Part shown: positions 52,144-62,102 of the stretch, piece after piece
Position numbering within the stretch: position 1 is the stretch's first letter
Layout: every line of letters begins with the position of its first letter
Source: Lachnospiraceae bacterium A4
Lineage (GTDB): Bacteria; Bacillota; Clostridia; Lachnospirales; Lachnospiraceae
Assembly: GCA_000403215.2 (NCBI GenBank)
Contig: KE159566.1
Coordinates: 22,409-86,408, forward strand
Length of the DNA stretch: 64,000 nt
Reading direction: 5' to 3'
Position numbers and translations under genes: made by a program
Notes under the pieces: generated by a model
What the model was told of the DNA's origin: nothing
Databases searched by the model: none
What the model saw: only the letters and a program-made list of their open reading frames with translations

Positions 52144-53205
52144 CTAAGTTCTGCCATCTTCCTTTTTGTAGATGGTATCAAGCTGGCTTTTTAATGTTTT
52201 CAATGTGCTGATTACCCTGTCGTAATCCATACGCCGCGGACCGATAATGCCAATCGTCCCTTTCATGCCCTCCTCAAGCTCATACGTCGCCGTCACAACG
52301 CTACAGTCCTTCATGGTCTTGACCGGGGTCTCGTTGCCGATATAAACCTGTATGCCCGTTCCGGTCTCGTCCGTGAGCGTATCCTGCACCAGCTCGCTGA
52401 GAAGCTGCTTCTCCTCAAAGGTCGTAATCAGCTCGCTCGCCCTCTGCTGATCAGCAAGCTCTGGATATTTGAAGATATTGTTCGCACCGCTTGTATAAAT
52501 CTCGACGTGCTCGCCGTCCTTGATGACTGCTGCCACCGCATCCATCACCTCTGAGATAATCCCTGCATGAATGCCTGCCTGCTGCTTGAGATTTAAAATC
52601 ATTGCAAGATTGATTTCCTCGATTGGAAGTCCGTTTAAATTCGTGTTTAACAAAATATTGAGCTTTAGAAGCGCCTCATCATCGAGCATCTGCTCTACAG
52701 AAATCATTTCATTTTTGATGACGTTTCCCTCGACAACAATCGTTGTCAGAAGCTGCCTTGCATCCACTCTCGAGAGCTGTATAAATTTCAGCTTGTTTCC
52801 CCTGACCTGCGGCGCTGAGATCATGGTCGCGTAGTTCGTGTTCGCGGCAAGCATTCTCGCCATCTGCTTGAGCACTGCCTCCATCTTATCCTCGCGGTCA
52901 AGAAGCATTTTCTGAAGCTCCTTCACCTCCTGCGTCGCCTGACTGAGCTGTTCCTCCTTCTCAATCATCATCTGGTCCACATAGAGGCGGTAGCCCTTAT
53001 CGGAGGGAATACGCCCCGCCGAAGTGTGCGGCTGTATGATATATCCCAGTTCCTCAAGGTCCGACATCTCATTGCGGATTGTAGCAGAGCTTAGATTTAA
53101 GTCCGTATACTTGGAAATGGTTCTGCTTCCCACCGGTTCTCCCGTCTCAAGATAATTGCGGATAATCGCCTGCAATATCTTTCGCTTTCGCTCGTCTAAA
53201 TCCAA
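52144..53205 (-). CDS. hrcA: Heat-inducible transcription repressor HrcA
   Basis: Preferred start TTG at 53205 (LDLDERKRKILQAIIRN), 353 residues, matching the family's usual length; GGGAG lies upstream. A longer ATG reading would begin inside the CIRCE operator, so it is rejected. The winged helix is EPVGSRTISKY ... SSATIRNEMSDLEELGYI, followed by the GAF-like dimer domain. HrcA binds CIRCE and represses hrcA-grpE-dnaK-dnaJ. Confidence 0.95.
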   Translation of the reverse strand: MDLDERKRKILQAIIRNYLETGEPVGSRTISKYTDLNLSSATIRNEMSDLEELGYIIQPHTSAGRIPSDKGYRLYVDQMMIEKEEQLSQATQEVKELQKMLLDREDKMEAVLKQMARMLAANTNYATMISAPQVRGNKLKFIQLSRVDARQLLTTIVVEGNVIKNEMISVEQMLDDEALLKLNILLNTNLNGLPIEEINLAMILNLKQQAGIHAGIISEVMDAVAAVIKDGEHVEIYTSGANNIFKYPELADQQRASELITTFEEKQLLSELVQDTLTDETGTGIQVYIGNETPVKTMKDCSVVTATYELEEGMKGTIGIIGPRRMDYDRVISTLKTLKSQLDTIYKKEDGRT

Positions 53206-53251
53206 CCTGCCACACTCCCTTCTTTTATGGTATGCTGTCATTTTTATTTTG

Positions 53252-53278
53252 TTAGCACTCATTATAATGGAGTGCTAA
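53252..53278. promoter_or_regulatory. CIRCE operator of the hrcA operon
   Basis: TTAGCACTC-N9-GAGTGCTAA, perfect match to the consensus inverted repeat bound by HrcA. It lies between the promoter and the hrcA start. Confidence 0.97.
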
Positions 53279-53292
53279 TATTTACATATACT

Positions 53293-53321
53293 AAATTACT
53301 ACTTTCAGATTTTATTGTCAA
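53293..53321 (-). promoter_or_regulatory. Promoter of the hrcA-grpE-dnaK-dnaJ operon
   Basis: Minus strand TTGACA (53321-53316), 17 bases, TAATTT (53298-53293), immediately upstream of CIRCE so that HrcA would block initiation. Confidence 0.75.
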
Positions 53322-53355
53322 CAATCTTTTTCATTTTATTTATTAATAAATTATA

Positions 53356-53380
53356 AAAAGTACCCTAAAAGGATACTTTT
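53356..53380 (-). terminator. Terminator after the ABC-2 exporter genes
   Basis: AAAAGTA and TACTTTT pair around CCCTAAAAGGA, with TTTT continuing on the minus strand. It precedes the hrcA promoter. Confidence 0.6.
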
Positions 53381-53392
53381 TACTGCCGGACA

Positions 53393-54193
53393 CTAATTCC
53401 CCGCGCTCTCATACACCTGCGTCCCGCGGTGAAACAGCGCATATGCAATCCACCAGAACACAAAGGCAATACCGCACTCAATGACGACGACGCCCGCCGA
53501 AGTGTCCGCCTTCATGAAAAAGCTTGCGGGCAGATACGCCACAAACGCAAACGGAATCACCCATGTAATCAAGAATCGAACACCCTTTGAGTAAATCTCT
53601 GTAGGATATTTTGCAAAGTTTGCCATGTCATAGGCAATCTGCAAAAATGGCCCGCTCACCTTCAGCCAGAATGCCAGTGACGCAAAGAATAACTTAATGG
53701 ACGTGTAAATCAACGCCCCCGCAAAGATGGATACAAAAAACAACGCAACGTGCAGTCCATCCACAATCACAATTCCTTTTGTGAGAGAACGCACGACAAG
53801 AATCGTGCCAATCAGCAGCTCTCCAAGGGCATCAGGCTGTAGCTTCTCCGCGATTACCTGAAAAAAGATATTCATCGGGCGCAGCATATAGCGGTCAAAA
53901 TCCCCGTTGATGACCAGACGGTATGCCACAAGCCAGATATTATCCGTAAACAGATGGTCAATCCCCCGCGGAATCTGCGCAAAACCATAAATAAAAATCA
54001 ACTGGTCGAGCGTCCAGCCCTGCAAATCCGGAATCTGCTGGAACACCAGATATAAAAAGGCAATTCCCATAACCTGCGTAAAGAAAAAGCCAAGCAGCCC
54101 AATCAGAAAATCAACCCGCGACTGCATGATGGTCTTTAAAAACTGCGCCACCAAAACCCTGTACAGCCGCAGATACCGTTTTACTGTATTCAT
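53393..54193 (-). CDS. ABC-2 family exporter permease (COG3694 type)
   Basis: About 266 residues from the ATG after GGAGGGAAT (MNTVKRYLRLYRVLVAQFLK); an 11-codon longer reading is unsupported. Six hydrophobic segments are visible and MLRPMNIFFQVIAEKLQPDALGE is characteristic of ABC-2 permeases encoded with COG4586/COG4587 partners. It follows the other permease by 40 bases. The export substrate is unknown. Confidence 0.82.
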   Translation of the reverse strand: MNTVKRYLRLYRVLVAQFLKTIMQSRVDFLIGLLGFFFTQVMGIAFLYLVFQQIPDLQGWTLDQLIFIYGFAQIPRGIDHLFTDNIWLVAYRLVINGDFDRYMLRPMNIFFQVIAEKLQPDALGELLIGTILVVRSLTKGIVIVDGLHVALFFVSIFAGALIYTSIKLFFASLAFWLKVSGPFLQIAYDMANFAKYPTEIYSKGVRFLITWVIPFAFVAYLPASFFMKADTSAGVVVIECGIAFVFWWIAYALFHRGTQVYESAGN

Positions 54194-54234
54194 ATTCCCT
54201 CCTTCAACAAAAAAAACTGTTAGCACTTCTCACA

Positions 54235-55053
54235 CTAGCCCCCAAGAACCACCAGCCGTTTCGTCACCTGCCGCCAGATCAGGCTCCCTGCCACATACAG
54301 AAACACCACCCACGCCGCCTGCCGAAGCATCATAAACACAAGTGTCTCTCCAGTATATTTTCCAAGATAAATCATAACCGGCGTATAAACCATCGAGGAA
54401 AACGGCAGAAAGTCAAACACCCGCTGCATCGCGGCAGGAAAAAAGCTAATCGGAATCAACTGTCCTGTCAGGAACCCCAAAAGCGCCTCCTTTGCCATCC
54501 GCATTCCGAAAATATAGGTGGTAAAAAAAGCAAGCATCCCAAAGCAGAAATCAAACAGCACATAAATCAAGAAACTCATGACACAGCTAACCAGATACAG
54601 GAAAATACCCGCGATGCTCACAGGCGCAAGCCCCAGTACCTTTATTTTATAGATTTCCAGTCCAATCCAGATCAGGACAGAAGGAACCAGAAACCGATAG
54701 ACCATGTTTCCGGAAGCCATCGCAATCAGACTCAGCCGGTAGTCAATCGGCTTGATCAAGTTCATCGCAACGGTGCCCTTTACCACATCATCACTGACGA
54801 TCGTTGAAATTGATGCCGTGACAATAGACGCCGTGACGTAGACCATAAAGACATAGACCACCATTTCGCTCTGTGTCAGCCCGCCAATCACTTCCTTCTC
54901 CGAGCTTCCATAGATCGCCATCCACAGATAATAGCTGATAAACGAGCCAAACAGATGCACCAGAATAAACAGGTAAAACGCCCCCTTGTAGGCAAGCTGC
55001 CGCTTCAGCTCATTTGCCGCAAACGGCAGATAAATCCTCAATCCTTTTCTCAT
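54235..55053 (-). CDS. ABC-2 family exporter permease (COG4587 type)
   Basis: A 272-residue membrane protein with six hydrophobic segments; the N-terminus RKGLRIYLPFAANELKRQLAYKGAF and IVSDDVVKGTVAMNLIKPIDYRL are typical. Its start overlaps the ATPase stop by four bases, so the genes are coupled. It forms a heteromeric channel with the next permease. Confidence 0.84.
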   Translation of the reverse strand: MRKGLRIYLPFAANELKRQLAYKGAFYLFILVHLFGSFISYYLWMAIYGSSEKEVIGGLTQSEMVVYVFMVYVTASIVTASISTIVSDDVVKGTVAMNLIKPIDYRLSLIAMASGNMVYRFLVPSVLIWIGLEIYKIKVLGLAPVSIAGIFLYLVSCVMSFLIYVLFDFCFGMLAFFTTYIFGMRMAKEALLGFLTGQLIPISFFPAAMQRVFDFLPFSSMVYTPVMIYLGKYTGETLVFMMLRQAAWVVFLYVAGSLIWRQVTKRLVVLGG

Positions 55054-56087
55054 GCTGCCCCTCCCACGCCATGATTGTAAATTTCTTTTACAATCTCAGC
55101 AAGCTCTGTCTCCTGAATCTGTATATCTTTAACCTCGGCGACTGCCATGACTGCCGAAAGAAGCTGCGGCACTTGCAGCTTGTGTTTGTCAAAGGTCACG
55201 CTGAGCGTACTGTTTTCCAGATTCAATGCCATAGAACACTCCGTCTCCTGCACGCCCAGAAGTTCATGCAGGCAAAGCCCTTTTATTTTTTCAGGCTGCT
55301 TTACCTCCATAGAAACTTTTCGCTTGGTTCCATAGGTGTCCTTCAGCTCACAGAGCGAACCATCATATATTTTTCTTCCCTCGTCGATAATCATAATGCG
55401 GCTGCACAACTCCTCAATGTCACCGATATCATGCGTTGTCAGAATGACGGTGGTCTGGTATTTCTCATTGATTTCCTTAATCGCCTTTCGGATATTGTCC
55501 TTCACGACCAGATCAAGACCAATCGTCGGCTCGTCCAGATAGAGCACCTTGGGATTATGAAGGAGCGCCGCCCCCAAATCCGCACGCATTCGCTGTCCGA
55601 GCGAGAGCGTCCGCACGGGTCTGTCAAAAAAGTCCTGCAGCGCTAGAACCCTGTTCAAAAATTCCATCTGTTCGGCATACGCTGTATCGGATACATTATA
55701 GATTTCTTTTAAAATCGTGAAGGATTCACTCAGCGGCAAATCCCACCACAATTGTGTCCTTTGACCAAAAACAACCCCGATATTTTGTGCATTTTCCTTG
55801 CGGCTGCGGCTTGGATTGATGCCTGCCACAGTACAAGTTCCCTTTGTCGGCACCAAAATTCCGGTCATCATCTTGATCGTCGTGGACTTCCCCGCGCCGT
55901 TGCTTCCAATATAACCGACAATCTCACCGGTATCAATGGAAAACGAGATATCGTCCACTGCCGTCTTTATGACCTTTTCTGCGGAAAACAGACCCTTTAC
56001 TGCGCCGCGCAGCCCCGGATATTTCTTGGGTGCGACAAAATCCTTTGAAATATGGTTTACTTCTATCATGTGGCTTACTTTTTTCAT
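55050..56087 (-). CDS. ABC-2 exporter ATP-binding protein (COG4586 type)
   Basis: A 345-residue ATPase. Walker A GYIGSNGAGKSTTIK, signature LSLGQRMRADLGAALLH, Walker B VLYLDEPTIGLD and switch TTHDIGDI are all intact. A C-terminal regulatory extension of about 100 residues follows. GGAGGATTCCG precedes the ATG. The trio resembles daunorubicin-type or O-antigen-independent exporters, but cargo is unknown. Confidence 0.92.
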   Translation of the reverse strand: MKKVSHMIEVNHISKDFVAPKKYPGLRGAVKGLFSAEKVIKTAVDDISFSIDTGEIVGYIGSNGAGKSTTIKMMTGILVPTKGTCTVAGINPSRSRKENAQNIGVVFGQRTQLWWDLPLSESFTILKEIYNVSDTAYAEQMEFLNRVLALQDFFDRPVRTLSLGQRMRADLGAALLHNPKVLYLDEPTIGLDLVVKDNIRKAIKEINEKYQTTVILTTHDIGDIEELCSRIMIIDEGRKIYDGSLCELKDTYGTKRKVSMEVKQPEKIKGLCLHELLGVQETECSMALNLENSTLSVTFDKHKLQVPQLLSAVMAVAEVKDIQIQETELAEIVKEIYNHGVGGAA

Positions 56088-56287
56088 CGGAATCCTCCCT
56101 CCTCAAACTTGTGTTCTTGATTTTAATGCATTCTTTATAAAATGTCAAGTTTTTACAACCTACATTTACTTTTGCTAGATACTTTTATGCCATAAAAACA
56201 GGACTCCTAAACACCTGTCATTCATAATCTCTGCCATCGCCTCATAGAATGTAGAAATGATTCAGAAGGAGACCCCTTTTCAAGAGT

Positions 56288-56545
56288 ATGAAAGATTATA
56301 TTGAAGAACGAGCGATCAATATTGCTGTCTATATTATTGACAATAACGCGACCGTGCGGCAGACTGCCAAAGCATTTGGAGTGAGCAAATCCACAGTACA
56401 TAAAGACGTTACCTCCCGGCTCATGCAGGTCAATCCTACGCTTGCCAAACAGGCGCGGTCCGTGCTGGATGTAAACAAGTCTGAGCGTCATATCAGGGGA
56501 GGACTTGCCACCCGCGAAAAATATGCACATCAAAAAAGCGAGTAG
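56288..56545 (+). CDS. spoIIID: Stage III sporulation transcriptional regulator SpoIIID
   Basis: An 85-residue SpoIIID with the helix-turn-helix TVRQTAKAFGVSKSTVHKDV and the conserved basic C-terminus ERHIRGGLATREKYAHQK. It acts in the mother cell to adjust sigma-E regulon expression. AGAAGGAGA stands about 16 bases before the ATG, farther than usual. It is strong evidence that the organism is or descends from an endospore former. Confidence 0.96.
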   Translation: MKDYIEERAINIAVYIIDNNATVRQTAKAFGVSKSTVHKDVTSRLMQVNPTLAKQARSVLDVNKSERHIRGGLATREKYAHQKSE

Positions 56546-56568
56546 GGGGAATCATCTCCCTCCTACTC
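56540..56568. terminator. Terminator between spoIIID and the NlpC/P60 gene
   Basis: GAGTAGGGGGA and TCCCTCCTACTC pair around ATCATC. Both genes converge on it. T-runs are modest (CTGCTCTGTTCTC on the plus strand). Confidence 0.55.
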
Positions 56569-56583
56569 TGCTCTGTTCTCTTC

Positions 56584-57867
56584 TCACACCACTCTGCGCA
56601 CACATAAAATATCGCGGTAAAGTGCATTGCTGATCTTAATTCCTGTCTTGGCGGAGCTTGCGTGGACAATCTTGCCGTTACCTATATATATTGCCACATG
56701 TCCCGGATAGCATATGATATCTCCCGGTTCCGCCGACGCATAGCTTACCTCTTTCCCGACGCTCCGCTGGGAAGTCGAGTTTCTCGGAAGGCTGTAGCCA
56801 AATGCCTTGTAGACAGACTGCGTAAAGCCAGAACAATCCGCCCCTTTTGTGAGGCTCGTGCCGCCTGCCACATAGGGGTTTCCCACAAATCCACAAGCAT
56901 AGTTTGCAATTTCTTTGCCTTTGGCGCTTCCGTTTGACGATGCGACTGTGTCCTTTCCAGCAGCCACTTTGGAACCATTATCATTGGCGGGAGGCGTGTC
57001 ACGGTCCGCATCACTATTTTCATTATTGTTATTGTTTTTCTTTGCCTCTTCTTCCCGCCGTTTGCGTTCCTCCTCCTCTTTGCGTTTGCGTTCTTCTTCC
57101 TCTTTGCGTTTACGTTCCTCCTCGGCTTTTCTGCGCTCTTCCTCCTCAATCTTTTTGATCTGTGCATTCCGCTGTTTAATCTGTGTCTTATAAATCTCCG
57201 CCTGCTGCTTCGCCTTGCTGATCTGCACTGCATAATCTGCACTGATCGCCTCGAGCTCTGAGCGTGCCTCCTCGACGCTGACACGCTCTTCCTCAAGCCC
57301 TTCCTGTACCGCTTCAAGCTCTGATTCCTCTATTTCAAGCGTTTCCTTCAGCGTTTCAACATTTTGGCGCGCAATCTGATAATTGACAAAGACCTTCTTG
57401 TCATACTCGTGCATCTTCTCCACATAATCTGCCTTGTTGAGCATATCCTGCATAGATGAGGAGCTGAATATAATATCCAAAAAAGAAGTTTCTCCGCTCT
57501 CATACATTGCTTTGACCCGAATTTTCATTGCCTCATACTGCTTGCGCTCGACCTTCTGTGCCTCCTCAAGGTCAAGCTTTGCCTGCTCGATCTGCGCCTT
57601 TTTTGCCTCGATCTCTTCTTCAAGAAGGCTGATGCTTGCCATAATCTCCGCAATCTCATTGCTGAGTGTCTCGATCTCTGCATCAATGCCCTCCTGCTCA
57701 CCTTCAAGCTCATTGACTTGATCGTCAATATCCTCTAACCGGTCCTGATCATTCTGATTCTGCTGTTTCAAGACATCTTTTTCTGTCGCCTGCACCTGAC
57801 AGGGTCCCTTAAAAAACACTGCCACACACAATCCAATTGTCAGCAGCCGCCTGTACCCTTTTTTCAT
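56584..57867 (-). CDS. CwlO/PcsB-like NlpC/P60 peptidoglycan hydrolase
   Basis: A 427-residue secreted protein: signal peptide (1-27), a long coiled coil (about 30-225, with repeated EEERKRKEEEERKRR), a low-complexity linker of asparagine, and a C-terminal NlpC/P60 domain. The catalytic cysteine lies in KGADCSGFTQSVYKAFG and the histidine in PGHVAIYIGNG. The coiled coil usually docks on an FtsEX-type complex that activates hydrolysis. GGGGAAAA precedes the ATG. Confidence 0.92.
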   Translation of the reverse strand: MKKGYRRLLTIGLCVAVFFKGPCQVQATEKDVLKQQNQNDQDRLEDIDDQVNELEGEQEGIDAEIETLSNEIAEIMASISLLEEEIEAKKAQIEQAKLDLEEAQKVERKQYEAMKIRVKAMYESGETSFLDIIFSSSSMQDMLNKADYVEKMHEYDKKVFVNYQIARQNVETLKETLEIEESELEAVQEGLEEERVSVEEARSELEAISADYAVQISKAKQQAEIYKTQIKQRNAQIKKIEEEERRKAEEERKRKEEEERKRKEEEERKRREEEAKKNNNNNENSDADRDTPPANDNGSKVAAGKDTVASSNGSAKGKEIANYACGFVGNPYVAGGTSLTKGADCSGFTQSVYKAFGYSLPRNSTSQRSVGKEVSYASAEPGDIICYPGHVAIYIGNGKIVHASSAKTGIKISNALYRDILCVRRVV

Positions 57868-57932
57868 GTGTATTTTCCCCTTTTTCTATTGTCTGAACCT
57901 GCATATTTCACGCGAAACATTTGAAGCTTGTA

Positions 57933-59171
57933 CTAAGATTCCGTTGATGCCTCTGCCGTCTCAGTTGGTTCTGTTTCCTTGATCTCTTCCGTCTCCTGCA
58001 CTTCCTCCTCGATTGTGACAAGCTCCATCAACCGCTCTACCACCTGATCCTGGACAATGGACATTCGGTACGTGGCATATCCAACCTCACTGACCAGTTC
58101 TTCTCCAGAGGTGTATCCATACTCCGCAGCCTCCTCGTCTGCCTTTTTGGAAATCATGTCCTCGGTAATCTCGATCCCCTCAGCTCTTGACACCGCTTCC
58201 ATTACCAGATACTGTTTGACTGTATCTGTAAACATCTCATTCATTTGTGCATTGTACTGTTCCATCGTGACACCATATGCATTCGTCACAAACGTCTCAA
58301 GGTCCATATTGTACATTGCCTTCGCCAGCGATTCAAGATAATGGTTATAGTTCTGTGCCTCCTCCTCGACCAGATAATCAGGAATCGACTTCACTGTGCT
58401 TTCCTCCACAACCTTCTGCACCACCGCACTTTTTGCATTGGCGTTATAAGCCTCCTCTGCGTTCTTCTCCACCTCAGACTTTCCGGCTTCCCAGACCTCC
58501 TCCTTCGTCTTGTAAGAAAGTCCCATTTCTGCCATCTCCTCTGGTGTCACTGTCTCATACGATGCGGCGCCCTCAATGCCGTTGACTGTAACGGTAAATA
58601 CAACCGCCTGTCCTGCCAGGTCCTCACTGGGATAATTCTCTGGAAAAGTCAGGTTCAAATCAACGGTCTCGCCGGGCATCACGCCGATTAACCCATCTTC
58701 AAACCCCGGAATAAAAGACCCCGAACCGATCGCAAGCCTGTAGCCCGATGCTGTGCCTCCCTCAAATGCCACACCATCCTTTTTGCCCACATAGTCGATA
58801 TCGGCGACATCCCCCTCCTTGATCGCTCTGGTGGTAATCTTTCCTATTAAAAGCCTGCTGTTGATATAGCTCTCGATACTCTCCTCATCCACCGCCGGGC
58901 GCATAGCCGTCACCTTGAGATTCTTGTAATCCGCAAGTGTCACATACTCATCAATGTTCAAATCCTGAAATCCTACATAGCCTTCCCGCTCACTTACAGG
59001 CTCAGGCTCTGTCGTCTCCTCCTGTGCATCTGTGTCCTTCTCACTTTCGTCTACTGTCTGGGTTGTCTGTAAAGTCTCCTGTGCATTCTCATCAGCTTTT
59101 TTCTCCCCGCAGGCGCTCACACCCAAGATCAGTACACCCGCCGTACACATCAATGCCAATTTCTTTTTCAT
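57933..59171 (-). CDS. FKBP-type peptidyl-prolyl isomerase lipoprotein, trigger factor-like
   Basis: About 412 residues from ATG (MKKKLALMCTAG) with GGAAGG upstream; a TTG seven codons earlier is weaker. A lipobox (LGVSACG), an acidic linker (about 25-65), an FKBP domain (VADIDYVGKKDGVAFEGG, SFIPGFEDGLIGVMPGE, VFTVTVNGIE) and a helical C-terminal domain of trigger factor type follow. It is probably an extracytoplasmic folding factor rather than ribosome-bound Tig. Confidence 0.88.
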   Translation of the reverse strand: MKKKLALMCTAGVLILGVSACGEKKADENAQETLQTTQTVDESEKDTDAQEETTEPEPVSEREGYVGFQDLNIDEYVTLADYKNLKVTAMRPAVDEESIESYINSRLLIGKITTRAIKEGDVADIDYVGKKDGVAFEGGTASGYRLAIGSGSFIPGFEDGLIGVMPGETVDLNLTFPENYPSEDLAGQAVVFTVTVNGIEGAASYETVTPEEMAEMGLSYKTKEEVWEAGKSEVEKNAEEAYNANAKSAVVQKVVEESTVKSIPDYLVEEEAQNYNHYLESLAKAMYNMDLETFVTNAYGVTMEQYNAQMNEMFTDTVKQYLVMEAVSRAEGIEITEDMISKKADEEAAEYGYTSGEELVSEVGYATYRMSIVQDQVVERLMELVTIEEEVQETEEIKETEPTETAEASTES

Positions 59172-59365
59172 AATTAATATTCCTTCCTTCAAAAATAGAT
59201 TCTGTTAGATTCTATCCACCCTCATGAACTATATGATAACATCATCACACCAAAAAGACAACGAAAAATGGCAATGAAATCGACAGAGTTTCTTGCACTT
59301 TCTGACATTTAATGTTAAAATCCTTATTATCAGATATCAATAAAACAGAAAGGTAATGATTTCAA

Positions 59366-59836
59366 ATGGCAGTAAAAATTTTAATTGCAATTCTTGTCAT
59401 TTTCGTGATACTGTTGGTAGTCCTTTATTTTGTCGGCAAAAAGCTGCAAAAAAAGCAGGCTGAGCAGCAGGCTCAGATCGAGGCCGCCAAACAGACCGTC
59501 ACGATGCTCATCATTGACAAAAAGAAGCTCAAATTAAAGGAGGCCGGGCTTCCTGCTGCGGTGCTCGAACAGACGCCCAAGTACATGCGGCGCGCCAAAT
59601 TTCCGATTGTCAAAGCCAAAGTAGGACCTCAGATTTTATCCTTAATCTGTGATGCCTCGATCTTTGACATCATACCTGTCAAAAAGGAAGTCAAGGCGAC
59701 CGTCAGCGGCATCTATATCACGGACGTAAAGGGCATCCGCGGCAAACTCAACACCGCCCCCGCCAAGAAAAAGGGCAAATTCAAAAGCTGGGTTGAAAAA
59801 ATGCAGGAAAAGGCAGGTGCCAAGCCTCTCAAATAA
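59366..59836 (+). CDS. Basic single-pass membrane protein of unknown function
   Basis: A 156-residue protein: one N-terminal membrane helix (residues 3-25, AILVIFVILLVVLYFVG), a glutamine/lysine-rich helix (KKLQKKQAEQQAQIEAAKQ) and a basic globular region of about 100 residues (KYMRRAKFPIVKAKVGPQIL). Its predicted charge is strongly positive. GAAAGG lies upstream. No named family is recognised, though the shape is common in Lachnospiraceae. It has its own strong terminator. Confidence 0.65.
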   Translation: MAVKILIAILVIFVILLVVLYFVGKKLQKKQAEQQAQIEAAKQTVTMLIIDKKKLKLKEAGLPAAVLEQTPKYMRRAKFPIVKAKVGPQILSLICDASIFDIIPVKKEVKATVSGIYITDVKGIRGKLNTAPAKKKGKFKSWVEKMQEKAGAKPLK

Positions 59837-59876
59837 GGAATTGTCGGTTAATACCGATTTTTAAGCTCTGAATCTT

Positions 59877-59943
59877 AAAATACGAATCTCCCATAAAAAC
59901 CAGTGTTTTTAATACCTGGCCTTCTGTGGGAAATTCGTATTTT
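59877..59943 (+). terminator. Terminator after the basic membrane protein gene
   Basis: AAAATACGAAT and ATTCGTATTTT close a long stem with an inner CCAG/CTGG hairpin, followed by TTTTCTTTT. Confidence 0.75.
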
Positions 59944-60087
59944 TTCTTTTCTGTATGTATTTCAGGACGCAAAAACCTTAGCTGCATTTTTGAACGTGCA
60001 CTTTTTCTAAACAGCCTTTTCTTCCGTTTCTCCTGTCCATTCAGCATGTGGATCAGATTTTTCTAAAGCTTCAGGATTTCATTGTGA

Positions 60088-60756
<669 letters not shown>

Positions 60757-60847
60757 AGCAAAACGGAAATAGCGGAGTTACCCAAACATCAGAAAGAACC
60801 CCGGAACGAAAAAGGCAACCTTTAAGATTGTCCGTACCGCCGTCAAC

Positions 60848-61431
60848 ATGAATGATGTAACATGTACCAATTCCGAAAGCTTTCGCGAAATGGAGTTTGT
60901 CAAGGGCGGATGCACACCGTACCCGGTACTGACTTACGACGGTTATACGCTCCGGGCAGGGACGGACTACACCATTTCCTACAAGAATAATAAAAAGGCT
61001 GGCGCCACGGCGAAAATTGTCGTGAGCGGAAAAGGGAACTTTAAGGGAAAAAGGGAATTTGGCTTTACTGTCAGACAGAAGGACATCTCCAAGGTTTCCA
61101 TGTATACGCCCAACGTGCCCTACACCGGAAAGAAAATAAATACCAGAGCAAACCGATACTGACAGATTCCGACGGAACACGGCTGAAAGTTAATACGGAC
61201 TATACTGGCAGAGCCATTACCAACTCGAAAGAGGATATCAAGTCTGCAACAATCAAGGTGGCGGGCACAACGTCACCGCTTACCTATGGAGAGGATTACG
61301 AAGTAGTATCCTACAGCAAAAACGTGAAAAAGGGAACGGCAACTGCCGTACTTTGCGGCAAAGGAAAATACTGCGGAGAGAAATCCGTAAAATTTAAGAT
61401 TGTCAGCAGAAATATCCAATCCGACAAATAA
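60848..61431 (+). pseudogene. Fragment of a repeat-rich surface protein, frameshifted
   Basis: The first reading (60848-61162) has TYDGYTLRAGTDYTISYKNN and VVSGKGNFKGKREFGFTV; the second, in another frame, has LTYGEDYEVVSYSKNVKKG and VLCGKGKYCGEKSVKFKI and stops at 61429-61431. Both match the beta-sandwich repeat (DGxxL..GxDYxVSYxNNxxxGTA...GxGNYxG) of clostridial surface proteins. The shift lies at about 61130-61160. No promoter or signal peptide remains, so this is a displaced gene tail. Confidence 0.75.
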
Positions 61432-61446
61432 GTATACCAAATCTGA

Positions 61447-61478
61447 CGGCTGCACAAGTGTCTTGTGCAGCCGTTTTT
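61447..61478 (+). terminator. Terminator after the surface-protein fragment
   Basis: CGGCTGCACAAG and CTTGTGCAGCCG pair around TGT, followed by TTTTTATG. It probably was the native terminator of the surface-protein gene. Confidence 0.85.
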
Positions 61479-61553
61479 ATGCATTTTTACCGCTTTTCAA
61501 ACCGCTCAGCCAGACAGCTCTGGTTACCGCAGCCCGATGCCCCCTTTATTCCT

Positions 61554-62102
61554 CTATTCAGTTCCAAACTGATATTCCCGTATCTCACAATTTCGAATGC
61601 CAAACGCTGCATATTCTTCATTTCCCATATCATAAAAATAGGAATGCACCACTCTGGCAATACCATTGTGCGCCACCAGCAGATATGTCTTCTCTCCTGC
61701 CTGCGCCCTGAGTTCGTCCAACAGATTATAAATGCGCTGCGCCAGATGCAGCATCGTCTCCCCACCCTCAAAATGATGGATAAAACTCTTTTTGGCTTCC
61801 TGAAATTCCGCCCCGTCTCTGGGCGTGGACTCATACTTTCCAAAATTCTGCTCTGTCAGACGCCGTTCTTCCCGCGCCGGAATCCCTGTGATCTCTGCAA
61901 CCGCCAGCGCAGTGTCCCGCGCCCTGATTAACGGCGAATACAAAATCTCGTCAATGGACAGACGTTCCTCCAAAATCTGTTTCCCAAGAATCTGTGCCTG
62001 TTCTCTGCCAAACGCTGTCAGTGCGATATCCGTCGCCCCACAAATCTTATTCTCTACATTCCAAATGGTTTGACCGTGTCTTGTGAAGTATAGATGTGCC
62101 AT
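61554..62102 (-). CDS. Histidine phosphatase family protein (phosphoglycerate mutase-like)
   Basis: A 182-residue phosphatase from MAHLYFTRHGQTIWN; a TTG three codons upstream is an alternative. FTRHGQT holds the phosphorylated histidine, SPLIRARDTAL the second arginine, and LLVAHNGIARVVHSYF the second histidine. FGKYESTPRDGAEF is the substrate loop. It is short for glycolytic mutases and lacks the C-terminal tail, so a small-phosphoester phosphatase is likelier. Confidence 0.85.
   Translation of the reverse strand: MAHLYFTRHGQTIWNVENKICGATDIALTAFGREQAQILGKQILEERLSIDEILYSPLIRARDTALAVAEITGIPAREERRLTEQNFGKYESTPRDGAEFQEAKKSFIHHFEGGETMLHLAQRIYNLLDELRAQAGEKTYLLVAHNGIARVVHSYFYDMGNEEYAAFGIRNCEIREYQFGTE

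Noticed and set aside
53206-53262. Upstream ATG start for hrcA
   Set aside because: The ATG lies within the CIRCE operator and would give an N-terminal extension absent from the family; a TTG with GGGAG upstream gives the usual length.
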